Part shown: one piece after another, positions 15,574-23,525 of the stretch
Position numbering within the stretch: position 1 is the first letter of the stretch
How the letters are laid out: each line of letters begins with the position of its first letter
NCBI GenBank assembly: GCA_944389865.1
Contig: CALXNX010000016.1
Span: 1-41,287, forward strand
Length of the DNA: 41,287 nucleotides
Direction: 5' to 3'
From: an uncultured Succinivibrionaceae bacterium
GTDB taxonomy: Bacteria; Pseudomonadota; Gammaproteobacteria; Enterobacterales; Succinivibrionaceae
Position numbers and translations under genes: made by a program
Notes under the pieces: generated by a model
The model's database searches: none
What the model saw: only the letters and a program-made list of their open reading frames with translations
What the model was told of the DNA's origin: nothing

Positions 15574-17682
15574 TTAAGCAGGACTTATCAGCATGACGAT
15601 GGAACGGGCCTGCACCTTGAGCTTATCGCCGGCACAGTAGCGCTTGCGGCTCATGCCGATGACTACATCATCCGGGGCCTTCTGCGAGGTATCGACCATC
15701 GGCAGCCAATGTCGCTTGATATTGCGCGGCTGGGCCGGCAGTTCAATTTCCAGATCTTCCCAGAAAGCATTGACGAAGACGTAGGCGTAGATGGAGTAGG
15801 TGCTCCAGTACACCAGAACGCCGATGGAGTGTGAGTTGAAGGACCAGTCGGGCTGGAAGGGCAGCACGCCGTGCCACTGCAGCTTGGTGGATCGCAGCAC
15901 TGAATCGAGCATCTTAACGTGGCGGCGTTCATGGCCTTCCGCGCGCGATCTGATGGTGCGCCGCTTAATGATGGCCTGGGTGAAATGCAGCATATCCTGC
16001 TGTCTTTCATTCAGATCCCAGTTCATATAGCTGAGCTCATTGTCCTGGCAGTAGGCATTGTTATTGCCCTTCTGGGTGCGCAGGATCTCATCGCCCATCA
16101 AAATCATCGGCGTACCCATCGAGAGCACGGTTAAAGCCAGCATGTTCTTAGCCTGACGCAGACGCAGATCGTTCAAGGCATCATCATCGCACTCGCCCTC
16201 ACAGCCGTAATTGGCCGAATAGTTGGCGTTGTTGCCGTCGCGGCCGTGTTCGCCGTTGGCTTCATTGTGCTTCTGCGCGTAGCAGACCAAATCCCACAGC
16301 GTAAAGCCGTCGTGGCAGGTGATGAAGTTGATGCTCTTCTGCGGATCAACTTCCTTTTCATTGTAGATGTCGGGCGATCCTAAAAGTCTCGATACAAAGC
16401 GCTTGATCATGCCGTTGTCGCCGCGCATGAAGGCGCGCACGTCATCGCGGAACTGCCCGTTCCACTCGCGCCACTTGGAGCCTGCAATATTGCCTAATTG
16501 ATACAGGCCGCCAGCATCCCACGGCTCGGCAATGATCTTGGTTTCAGCAAGGCGCGGATTGCTGTCGATATCGAGCAGAGTTGGCGAATTGGGGATGGGC
16601 ATGCCGCTTTCATCGCGCGCTAAGATGGAGGCTAAGTCAAAGCGGAAGCCGTCCACATGCATCTCTTCTTTCCAGAAAATGAGCGAGTCGATGATTAAGT
16701 TGCGTACCACGCTGTTGGTGCCGTTGAAGGTATTGCCGCAGCCTGAATAATTGCCGTAATTGCCGTTTTTATCAATGATGTAGTAATTTTTCTTGTCAAA
16801 GCCTTTATAGCAGTAGGTAGGACCGTTCTGATCGCCCTCGGAGGTGTGGTTGTAGACCACATCGAGGATCACTTCAAGACCGTTGCGGTGCAGCGCTTTG
16901 ACTAAGTCGCGAAACTCGTTGATAGGTCCCATATAGGACTTATCGGAGGAGTAGGCCTCATGCGGGGCAAAGAAGGCCATCGGGCTGTAGCCCCAGTAAT
17001 TCTTTTTGCCCGGCAGTGCGTCCTGTTCGTCAAACTGATAGACCGGCAGAAACTCAACTGCGGTGACGCCCAACTCTACTAAATAGGGGATCTTTTCGAT
17101 AAGACCGCGGTAGGTGCCGCGGATCTCCGGGGCCACGCCTGAGGACGGATGCGCCGTAAAGCCCTTTACGTGCATCTCGTAAATCACGGTCTTATTTAAA
17201 GGATGGCGCGGCGAGGTATCAAGGCCCCAATCGTATTCATCCAAATTGAGCACGATGGATTTGGCAGCTGAAGCGCAGTTATCGCTCATGGTGCCGTTTT
17301 GATAGCGCTTATAGCCTTTGGGGAAGATCACGCGCTTGGCGTAGGGATCTATCAGGATCTTGCCGATTTCAACATGCGAGGAGGCGGCTTTATAGGTGCG
17401 GATGGCCTCGCGCACGCGCCAGGCGTAAAGCTGCTCAGATTTGAGCCCTAAAACCTTAACATGCCAGTAATAAACTGAGCGGAAAATAGGGGAGGCCAGA
17501 GTGATGACGGCAGGATTAGGATCTTCAGGATAGTCAAATAATAAAAGATCGATGGCGCTGGCAGCCGGGCACCATACGGCGAAATTGACGCCGTCAGCTT
17601 CAATGGTTGGACCTAATTTGCGGCAGTGGCCGGCCTTAATTACGTAGTTCTTCTCAGTCTTATCTTTAGCTTCTGCACTCAT
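15574..17682 (-). CDS. glgX: Glycogen debranching enzyme
   Basis: A 702-residue GH13 isoamylase-type enzyme that hydrolyses alpha-1,6 branches of phosphorylase-limit glycogen in the cytoplasm. Residues about 15-140 form the CBM48 N-terminal domain (GVNFAVWCPAASAIDLLLFD). The barrel follows, with VIYEMHVKGFT, LDVVYNHT, nucleophile Asp349 in VDGFRFDLAS, acid/base Glu386 in IIAEPWD and Asp458 in TCHDGFT. The conserved GNNNAYCQDNELSYMNW marks GlgX. ATG 17682 is preferred because AGGAA lies upstream; the in-frame ATG at 17700 and TTG at 17712 have poor ribosome sites. No other glg gene is adjacent. Confidence 0.92.
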   Translation of the reverse strand: MSAEAKDKTEKNYVIKAGHCRKLGPTIEADGVNFAVWCPAASAIDLLLFDYPEDPNPAVITLASPIFRSVYYWHVKVLGLKSEQLYAWRVREAIRTYKAASSHVEIGKILIDPYAKRVIFPKGYKRYQNGTMSDNCASAAKSIVLNLDEYDWGLDTSPRHPLNKTVIYEMHVKGFTAHPSSGVAPEIRGTYRGLIEKIPYLVELGVTAVEFLPVYQFDEQDALPGKKNYWGYSPMAFFAPHEAYSSDKSYMGPINEFRDLVKALHRNGLEVILDVVYNHTSEGDQNGPTYCYKGFDKKNYYIIDKNGNYGNYSGCGNTFNGTNSVVRNLIIDSLIFWKEEMHVDGFRFDLASILARDESGMPIPNSPTLLDIDSNPRLAETKIIAEPWDAGGLYQLGNIAGSKWREWNGQFRDDVRAFMRGDNGMIKRFVSRLLGSPDIYNEKEVDPQKSINFITCHDGFTLWDLVCYAQKHNEANGEHGRDGNNANYSANYGCEGECDDDALNDLRLRQAKNMLALTVLSMGTPMILMGDEILRTQKGNNNAYCQDNELSYMNWDLNERQQDMLHFTQAIIKRRTIRSRAEGHERRHVKMLDSVLRSTKLQWHGVLPFQPDWSFNSHSIGVLVYWSTYSIYAYVFVNAFWEDLEIELPAQPRNIKRHWLPMVDTSQKAPDDVVIGMSRKRYCAGDKLKVQARSIVMLISPA

Positions 17683-17754
17683 AGGCGCTTGTTCCTGCAT
17701 CCCAGGCGGCAATTAAATTTAAATTATGCTTAAATTTGGTTCATAAATCGGGGT

Positions 17755-17763
17755 ATTTTAGCA
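17755..17763 (-). promoter_or_regulatory. Candidate extended -10 (TGCTAAAAT) of glgX
   Basis: The minus strand reads TTTTTTGCTAAAATA about 75 bases before the glgX start. It has the same T-tract plus GCTAnnAT pattern as other promoters in the window. Confidence 0.5.
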
Positions 17764-17779
17764 AAAAACAGGATTAATT

Positions 17780-17808
17780 TTGTGCATCAGATCAGAGCGC
17801 ATTATTTT
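17780..17808 (+). promoter_or_regulatory. Candidate nadE promoter
   Basis: TTGTGC (17780-17785) is 17 bases from TATTTT (17803-17808), about 90 bases upstream of the nadE start. It is divergent from the glgX promoter. Confidence 0.35.
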
Positions 17809-17899
17809 ATGGCAAACTTATGCGCGGTAAAATCAGACTGCAGCTTAATCTGCGGACAGCTGCGTGATGGAATATGACAGCATATAGGCATAGAGAGAG

Positions 17900-19747
17900 A
17901 TGAAAACAGCAAAAATTACGGCCTTAGGCTCGTTTAAGCCTACCTCGGGCGATTTGCGCGGCAACAGCGCGAAGATGCAGGAACTCTGCAGCCAGGCGGC
18001 AGCGGCGGATAAAAAGATCCTGCTCCTGCCCGAGCTTTCCTTAACCGGCAGCGCCTGTCAGGATCTGCTGTTCAATCAGACTTTTGCTGAAAAATGCATG
18101 GCAGCAGTCGAAGATCTGGCCGAAAAGGTGCCTGAGGGCCTGCTTTTGGGCTTCGGCACGGCGATGTATGACGTTGAAGGACAGTGCCGCGACGCCTACG
18201 TCTTTGTGCAGGACGGCGCGGTGCAGGCGGTGTACTGCGCCAAGGGCTTTGCCCGCACTCCCACAGAGTATCGCCAGCGCAGCTTTACCTGTACTAAGGA
18301 TAAGGCGGTCTTCATGCTGCAGGGCCGGGTGGTGGTCGAAAGCCGCAACGGCTTTGAGCTTGACGGCCTGAAAATTGCGGTGGTGTTTACTCCGGGGGTC
18401 GATAAGCAGTTAAAACATGCTGATTTAATCGTGCTGCCTTCGGTGCGCGCTTACGAGGTCGGCGGCATCGCGGCGGCGGCGGAGCAGGCGCTTGAAATCT
18501 CCAGCTGCACCCGTGCCCTGACTGCGGCGGTGAATTTGTGCGGTAATGAAAGTGCGGATGCGGTGCTCGACGGCGTCTGCATCATGGCCAGAAAAGGCCG
18601 TCTCCTGATGCAGAGCAGTCCCTGTTTCTTTAATGATGTGCGCCTTTGCAGCAAAGAAGACGGCATTGCAGCTCCTGCCCATCTTTACGATGAGATGCTG
18701 CGCGCGGTGGCCTTGGGTTTATTTGACTTTATGATAAAGACCCATGCCAAGGGTTTTGCACTGTCTCTGTCCGGCGGAGCTGACAGCGCGCTGTGCGCCT
18801 CGTCCGTGGCTGCGGCCCAGCTCTGCGCTCTTACCGATTTAGGGGCGGACAGCTATATTAAGACTCTACGCTCTTTGGGCCTGAATGTCGCTGACTACAG
18901 CGGCGATCCGCTCTCCTACGTCAAAAATGAAGTGATGCCCAAGCTCCTTACTACGGTCTATCAGGGCTCGGATAACTCCAGCGCAGTGACCAGGGAGGCG
19001 GCAGAGCAGATTGCCAAAGCTGTCGGCGCTTCGCATCATGTCTGGTCGATTTCCAAGGTGGTCAATGACTACGTGGAGCTCTATAACTCCATCAGCGCCG
19101 GTCATCCGCTTTCCTGGGAGCACGACGACATTACCCTGCAGAATATTCAGGCTCGTGCGCGTCTGCCCGGCATCTGGATGGTCGCTAACCGTGAGGGCAA
19201 GCTTTTAATTGAGACTTCCAACCTCTCGGAGTCTGTGGTGGGCTACTGCACCATGGACGGTGATACCGCAGGCGGCTTAGCTCCCATCGGCGGCATCGGC
19301 AAGAGCGTGGTGCGCCGCATCAACGCGCATTTAGAGACCGAGGGCTTTAAAGTCAATGACAGCATTACCTTAAAGATCCCGGAGATGTCCTATATCACCA
19401 AGCAGCAGCCGACTGCAGAGCTGCGTCCGGGCGGCGGCCAGACCGATGAAGGCGATTTAATGCCTTATGCGATCCTCGACTATATCCGCAGGCTCTTTGC
19501 GCAGGAGCGTTTAGGCCCGGCGGAGATCCTGGCGCGGCTGCAGGAGGATCCGGAGTTCAAGGAGCTCGATCACAGTAAGTTTAAGCAGTACGTGCAGCGT
19601 TATTTCCTGCTGCATGCGCGCTCACAGTGGAAGCGCGAGCGCTTCCCGGTAGGCTTCCACATTGAAAAGGATGACGCCTCGCCTAAAGGCTACTGGCGTT
19701 TCCCGATCTTCAATGGGGATTTAAAGGTCTTAACCGAAGATCTGTAA
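17900..19747 (+). CDS. nadE: NAD synthetase with nitrilase-type domain lacking the catalytic cysteine
   Basis: A 615-residue protein with the two-domain layout of glutamine-dependent NAD synthetase, the last step of NAD synthesis. Residues about 1-260 are the nitrilase-fold amidase domain: Glu45 (LLLPELSLTG) and Lys115 (YCAKGFARTPTEY) of the triad are present. At the usual ICED-type motif the sequence reads KIAVVFTPGV, so the cysteine position (about 164) is threonine. Residues about 270-600 are the synthetase domain with P-loop SGGADSA (291-297), an insertion at about 310-350, and ETSNLSESVVGYCTMDGD. It should still make NAD, perhaps from free ammonia. It is monocistronic with a clear terminator. 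Confidence 0.9.
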   Translation: MKTAKITALGSFKPTSGDLRGNSAKMQELCSQAAAADKKILLLPELSLTGSACQDLLFNQTFAEKCMAAVEDLAEKVPEGLLLGFGTAMYDVEGQCRDAYVFVQDGAVQAVYCAKGFARTPTEYRQRSFTCTKDKAVFMLQGRVVVESRNGFELDGLKIAVVFTPGVDKQLKHADLIVLPSVRAYEVGGIAAAAEQALEISSCTRALTAAVNLCGNESADAVLDGVCIMARKGRLLMQSSPCFFNDVRLCSKEDGIAAPAHLYDEMLRAVALGLFDFMIKTHAKGFALSLSGGADSALCASSVAAAQLCALTDLGADSYIKTLRSLGLNVADYSGDPLSYVKNEVMPKLLTTVYQGSDNSSAVTREAAEQIAKAVGASHHVWSISKVVNDYVELYNSISAGHPLSWEHDDITLQNIQARARLPGIWMVANREGKLLIETSNLSESVVGYCTMDGDTAGGLAPIGGIGKSVVRRINAHLETEGFKVNDSITLKIPEMSYITKQQPTAELRPGGGQTDEGDLMPYAILDYIRRLFAQERLGPAEILARLQEDPEFKELDHSKFKQYVQRYFLLHARSQWKRERFPVGFHIEKDDASPKGYWRFPIFNGDLKVLTEDL

Positions 19748-19785
19748 CCGCTGAAGACTGAGGTCCTAAAGTTAAAGATGCCAAG

Positions 19786-19824
19786 GGGCTCTGCAGACGC
19801 TGGTGTGCAGGGCCCTGATTTTTT
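19786..19824 (+). terminator. Terminator of nadE
   Basis: GGGCTCTGCA (19786-19795) pairs with TGCAGGGCCC (19806-19815), with one G-U pair, and is followed by a six-T run at 19819-19824. It touches the stop codon of the convergent gene. Confidence 0.8.
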
Positions 19825-20783
19825 CAGCGCAGGGCGCGGCAGCGCGCGGCTAAGGACTGACAGGCGGTCGGGAATTGATCGATAAGCTCAGCCGGGATAT
19901 TCAGGCGCTTGAGCAAGGTCTCGCGCGGCAGAAAGCCGTCAAGGCAGTCGCGACTCAGCAGTTCATATGCCTGATGGTCTATGCTTAAGGCCGCCTGCTC
20001 GGCAGGTGAGAGCCCGCTGTCCATCGCATGATCGGGCAGAGCGGTAAGATTTAAACTGCGCATAATTCGCTGGGCGCACAAAGTATCGCGCAGCAGCGCA
20101 CTTTGGGAGGTGCAGAGCAGGCTTTGACCGGCGCACAGGGCCGACAGTCCCTGCAGCAGCGAGAGGATCTGCCCCAAATAGCTCTGGCGGGCATTGAGGC
20201 ATAAGAGCGGTGCGCAGGCATCCGGCAGAGTAAAGACCGTGAACTGCAGCGGATTTAAGCGGTACTGGGGGCCCAAGCCTGAGAGCATCACGCAGATGCG
20301 GGCGGCGCTGACCTTGCGGCGCAGAAGCAGAAAGGCATCTTTTAAATTGGCGCAGCGCTCAAACATCGAGGCGGTGAGGGCAAAATACTGACAGATATGC
20401 GCGGCGATACTGACCTCATCGCCTCCGGGCAGGGCGGCGGTAAATTTATGGCGGCCCGCAGCCTCGCGCAGATAGTAATTGGCCAGCCACTGCTGCAGCA
20501 GGAGCATTTTGTCCGAGAGCTGACTTAAAGTCAGGCCGCTGCGGGCCGGGATGCCGTCGGGGAGCTTAAAGGGCAGCAGAGTGGAGGGCGGATTTTTCAG
20601 GCCAAAGAGGCCGATAGGAATGCCGCTGACCTTGCTGATAAAGGCCAGATCGCCGTAATCAGGCCTGCCGGCGCCCTCAAGCCAGGTTTTGATTAAGGCC
20701 GTAGAGGCAGCGTCCTTGACGGGGTCCAATTGGGTCAAGAGCCAGCGCAGAACAGACGGGGTGATCTCCAGCGGTTTCTTCAT
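19824..20783 (-). CDS. Degenerate ImmA/IrrE-like protein (pseudoprotease)
   Basis: A 319-residue protein. Its N-terminus follows the start of ImmA/IrrE-type proteins (COG2856): EITPSVLRWLLTQL, then ISKVSGIPIGLFGLKNPP. The C-terminal half follows the peptidase domain: ARICVMLSGLG, LNPLQFTVFTLPDACAPLLCLN, then ILSLLQGLSALCAGQSLL. The last aligns with the usual FTLAHELAH..LGQS, but HEXXH is QGLSA (about residues 211-215), so no zinc site remains. ATG 20783 matches the family start; an in-frame TTG at 20834 is possible. Family members cleave repressors or regulate stress responses. This one may act by binding only. There is no phage or antitoxin partner beside it. Confidence 0.65.
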   Translation of the reverse strand: MKKPLEITPSVLRWLLTQLDPVKDAASTALIKTWLEGAGRPDYGDLAFISKVSGIPIGLFGLKNPPSTLLPFKLPDGIPARSGLTLSQLSDKMLLLQQWLANYYLREAAGRHKFTAALPGGDEVSIAAHICQYFALTASMFERCANLKDAFLLLRRKVSAARICVMLSGLGPQYRLNPLQFTVFTLPDACAPLLCLNARQSYLGQILSLLQGLSALCAGQSLLCTSQSALLRDTLCAQRIMRSLNLTALPDHAMDSGLSPAEQAALSIDHQAYELLSRDCLDGFLPRETLLKRLNIPAELIDQFPTACQSLAARCRALR

Positions 20784-20955
20784 ATTTAAATGCGTGAAAA
20801 TATAAGCCTGCTTTGTGCGCTCTATTTTATCCAAGCATCATGGCGGTGCAAAGCCCGGAACCTGGGACTTGATGTGCTGTTTTGGTGCACGGCGCCGTTT
20901 CTGCGCGTTTAATCCGGCCTGTTGCGCCGTTTTTGGGCAGGACGGATGGTTTTTT

Positions 20956-20964
20956 TGCTAAGAT
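20956..20964 (+). promoter_or_regulatory. Candidate extended -10 (TGCTAAGAT) of putP
   Basis: TTTTTTTGCTAAGAT lies about 118 bases before putP, leaving a long untranslated leader. It has the T-tract plus GCTAnnAT pattern seen at other promoters here. Confidence 0.45.
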
Positions 20965-21029
20965 AGCCCGCGTTTACCCGGCCTGCTGTAAGTGCAGCGG
21001 CCCGGGCTGGTGCAAATCAGGCTCTGCCT

Positions 21030-21072
21030 GCATGAAAGCTGAGGCCGAAAGCGGCCATGCCTGAAGTCAGGC
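21030..21072 (+). other. Two stem-loops in the putP leader
   Basis: GGCCG-aaag-CGGCC (21043-21056) lies inside a GCAT/ATGC closing stem (21030-21060). It is followed by GCCTGA-ag-TCAGGC (21059-21072), which shares bases with it. The stems end 9 bases before the putP start, so alternative pairing could affect translation. No known riboswitch class is recognised. Confidence 0.35.
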
Positions 21073-21081
21073 CGTACTTTC

Positions 21082-22581
21082 ATGAAATATAAGAAGTACT
21101 TTATGATTTCAACTACTACAACCTTTATTGTCTATATTCTAGCCATGCTCATCATCGGCATTGCTGCCGCCCGCATGACTAATTCCTTAAATGACTATGT
21201 TTTAGGCGGCCGCAGCTTAGGGCGCGTGGTGACTGCGCTGTCAGCCGGCGCATCTGACATGTCCGGCTGGCTGCTGATGGGCCTGCCCGGTGCGCTGTAT
21301 GTGGCCGGCATCTCTGAGGCCTGGATCGCTATCGGTCTTACCGTGGGCTCGTGGTGCAATTGGAAGTTTGTGGCAGCGCGTCTGCGCTCCTTTACCGCCA
21401 ATGCCTCTGATGCGCTGACCCTGCCTGACTACTTATCCGCCCGCTTCTGCGATAAATACCGCATCAGCGCGGTCGTGGCGGCAGTCATCATCTTAATTTT
21501 CTTTGTGGTCTACTGCGCCTCGGGCATGGTATCGGCCGCCCGTCTGTTTGAGCAGACCTTTGAGATGGATTACCGCAATGCGCTTCTTATCGGCGCCGTG
21601 TCCACCATCTTCTACGTCTTTATCGGCGGCTTCCTGGCGGTAAGCTGGACCGATACCGTGCAGGCGACCTTAATGATCTTTGCTCTGCTGCTTACTCCGA
21701 TGATCATGATCATGGACTGCGGCGGCTTTGCGGCAGCTAATGAGTACATTGCCCAGAAGGGGCCGGAGATGAGCAGCTTCCTTAAAGGCATGACCCTGGC
21801 CGGCTTCCTATCCTTAGTGGGCTGGGGCTTAGGCTATATGGGGCAGCCGCATATTTTAGTGCGCTTCATGGCAGCCGGCACTGTACGCGGTCTGGGCGAT
21901 GCCCGCCGCATCAGCATTACCTGGATGATCCTCTGCCTTTTAGGCGCGGTCCTGGTGGGCTATTACGGCGTCGCCTTCTCCGCCCGTCATCCGGAGATTA
22001 CGGTGGCCAACCCCGAGCAGATCTTCATCATCGTCACGCAGGCGCTGTTCAATCCGTGGGTAGCCGGCATTCTGCTCTCGGCTATCTTGGCTGCCATTAT
22101 GAGCACCTTATCCTGTCAGCTCTTAGTAGCCTCCACTACCTTAACGGCCGATTTCTACCGCCGTTTATTCCGCCCCCGCGCCTCGCAGACTGAGCTGCTG
22201 TGGTGCGGCCGTCTGATGCTGCTGCTGGTGGCCGTGATCGCCTATATTATTGCCCTCGATCCGAACTCGGGCATTCTGCACTTAGTGGCATACGCCTGGG
22301 CCGGCTTCGGCGCATCCTTCGGTCCGGCGATTTTAGTCTCGCTTTTGTGGAAGAAGATGACCTTAAAAGGGGCGCTGGCGGGCATGGTAGCCGGCGCTCT
22401 CACCGTCATTATCTGGGAGATCGGCGGCTTCTTTAATCTCTACTCCATTGTGCCGGGCTTTGCCATTTCGCTTATTGTCATCATCGCGGTGTCGCTTGCG
22501 ACTTATCGCCCGTGCAATGAGTGCGAGATCTTATTTGAAGATTTAGAGCGCAGATTCTGGCTGGAAGTTAAGGATCGTTAA
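21082..22581 (+). CDS. putP: Sodium/proline symporter
   Basis: A 499-residue SSS-family transporter with about 13 membrane helices. It is close to E. coli PutP over its whole length: DYVLGGRSLGRVVTALSAGASDMSGWLLMGLPGA, LTLPDYLSARF, YCASGMVSAARLFE, FIGGFLAVSWTDTVQA, GWGLGYMGQPHILVRFMAA and AILAAIMSTLSCQLLVASTT. It imports L-proline with Na+ across the inner membrane. The longest ATG (21082) is given. The ATG at 21103 begins nearer the E. coli N-terminus and has a weak AAGAAG site, so it may be the true start. No putA is adjacent, so imported proline may serve osmotic or anabolic needs. Confidence 0.93.
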   Translation: MKYKKYFMISTTTTFIVYILAMLIIGIAAARMTNSLNDYVLGGRSLGRVVTALSAGASDMSGWLLMGLPGALYVAGISEAWIAIGLTVGSWCNWKFVAARLRSFTANASDALTLPDYLSARFCDKYRISAVVAAVIILIFFVVYCASGMVSAARLFEQTFEMDYRNALLIGAVSTIFYVFIGGFLAVSWTDTVQATLMIFALLLTPMIMIMDCGGFAAANEYIAQKGPEMSSFLKGMTLAGFLSLVGWGLGYMGQPHILVRFMAAGTVRGLGDARRISITWMILCLLGAVLVGYYGVAFSARHPEITVANPEQIFIIVTQALFNPWVAGILLSAILAAIMSTLSCQLLVASTTLTADFYRRLFRPRASQTELLWCGRLMLLLVAVIAYIIALDPNSGILHLVAYAWAGFGASFGPAILVSLLWKKMTLKGALAGMVAGALTVIIWEIGGFFNLYSIVPGFAISLIVIIAVSLATYRPCNECEILFEDLERRFWLEVKDR

Positions 22582-22618
22582 AGCCTTTATCCCGAAATCT
22601 AAGCCCGATCACCTTATC

Positions 22619-22650
22619 GCCCCCGCCGCGCGCGGGGGCCGGTCTTTTTT
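22619..22650 (+). terminator. Terminator of putP
   Basis: GCCCCCGC (22619-22626) pairs with GCGGGGGC (22632-22639) over a 5-base loop, followed by six Ts at 22645-22650. Confidence 0.85.
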
Positions 22651-22651
22651 C

Positions 22652-22659
22652 GCTATAAT
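22652..22659 (+). promoter_or_regulatory. Candidate -10 (GCTATAAT) directly after the putP terminator
   Basis: The terminator T-tract flows into CGCTATAATG, about 33 bases before the next gene. The -10 is perfect, with no visible -35. Confidence 0.5.
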
Positions 22660-22692
22660 GCATTCACGGCGTATTAAATAAGGAGGATGCGC

Positions 22693-23331
22693 GTGGGTGA
22701 TGCTGATCTGCCGGATAATGTCTATTATCAGAGCTATCTGAAAAAAGCAGGGATCCGTTTTCATTACAATGTCGTGGACAGCACGGTGAAAAAAGGCTTC
22801 GGCCTGAGTTTTTATCTGTGCGCCTTAATCTTTATTGTGCTGTGCCTGTTTGGGCAGTCTGCAGCCTTTACCGCTCTGCTTCCGCTCACTGTGCTGCTGT
22901 GCGCCTATTTGGCCTATTATGCCGGGCGCTATTTCTATTTCTGCCGCCTGCGTACGCGGCTGCGCGCGCAGGAGCCGCCGATCCTCGCGCAGGCTTACGC
23001 CGTGGTGCTGCTCGATCGCGAATATGTGATGATGCCGGCGGCTCTGCGTCAGGTCAAGCTGCGCCGCGCGGTGATCTACAAAGAGTGCGGAACCGCCAAG
23101 CCGCGCTTTTTTCTCGGCGCGGCGCAGCGCCGCGCTCAGCAGTGCTTCATGCCCGGCTTTACGGTGCGCGTATTTACAGATAAGCGCAATCCCAGGTACT
23201 ACAGTGTCGATGAAGACAGTGCAGCCGTAACGCAGGAGGCGCGCGCCCCACTGCTTAACGCTTTGAATTTAAACGGCTCGCTGCATACCGATGCCCGCGT
23301 GCAGGACAGTGAGCAGCGCCGCTGCGGCTGA
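22693..23331 (+). CDS. Small membrane protein with two transmembrane helices, unknown function
   Basis: A 212-residue protein of no recognised family. Two adjacent hydrophobic helices lie at about residues 37-54 and 58-75 (FYLCALIFIVLCLFG; LLPLTVLLCAYLAYYAG), giving both ends in the cytoplasm. The C-terminal 130 residues are basic and cysteine-containing, with YFYFCRLRTRLRAQEPP then a beta-rich stretch MPGFTVRVFTDKRNPRYYSV. GTG 22693 is chosen because AAGGAGG ends right against an ATG at 22687, too close to serve it, while it is 6 bases from the GTG. It sits between putP and the EAL gene with its own likely promoter. Confidence 0.75.
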   Translation: MGDADLPDNVYYQSYLKKAGIRFHYNVVDSTVKKGFGLSFYLCALIFIVLCLFGQSAAFTALLPLTVLLCAYLAYYAGRYFYFCRLRTRLRAQEPPILAQAYAVVLLDREYVMMPAALRQVKLRRAVIYKECGTAKPRFFLGAAQRRAQQCFMPGFTVRVFTDKRNPRYYSVDEDSAAVTQEARAPLLNALNLNGSLHTDARVQDSEQRRCG

Positions 23332-23525
23332 ACTTAGATTTTTTATGCTCATTTTGTGATCGCAGGAAGGGTCAGGCCCCGGTTTTAGTCCTATACTGGA
23401 AAATAAGGCAGCGTGCGCATGTAACCCGCTTTGCCCTGAAGGTTCGAGCTGTGATTAAGCTCCGCAATAACAATCATAAATAATATGCAGGCCGCAGTTT
23501 AAGCTGCGGACGGGAAGGCTGGTCC

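Noticed and set aside
19824-20783. Prophage or toxin-antitoxin remnant suggested by the ImmA/IrrE match
   Set aside because: No integrase, repressor or toxin gene is adjacent; nadE and putP flank it, and the codon use looks native.
23341-23525. TATACT near 23392 as the EAL-gene promoter
   Set aside because: No suitable -35 or GC-extension was found, so it was not listed; the gene may share the upstream promoter.
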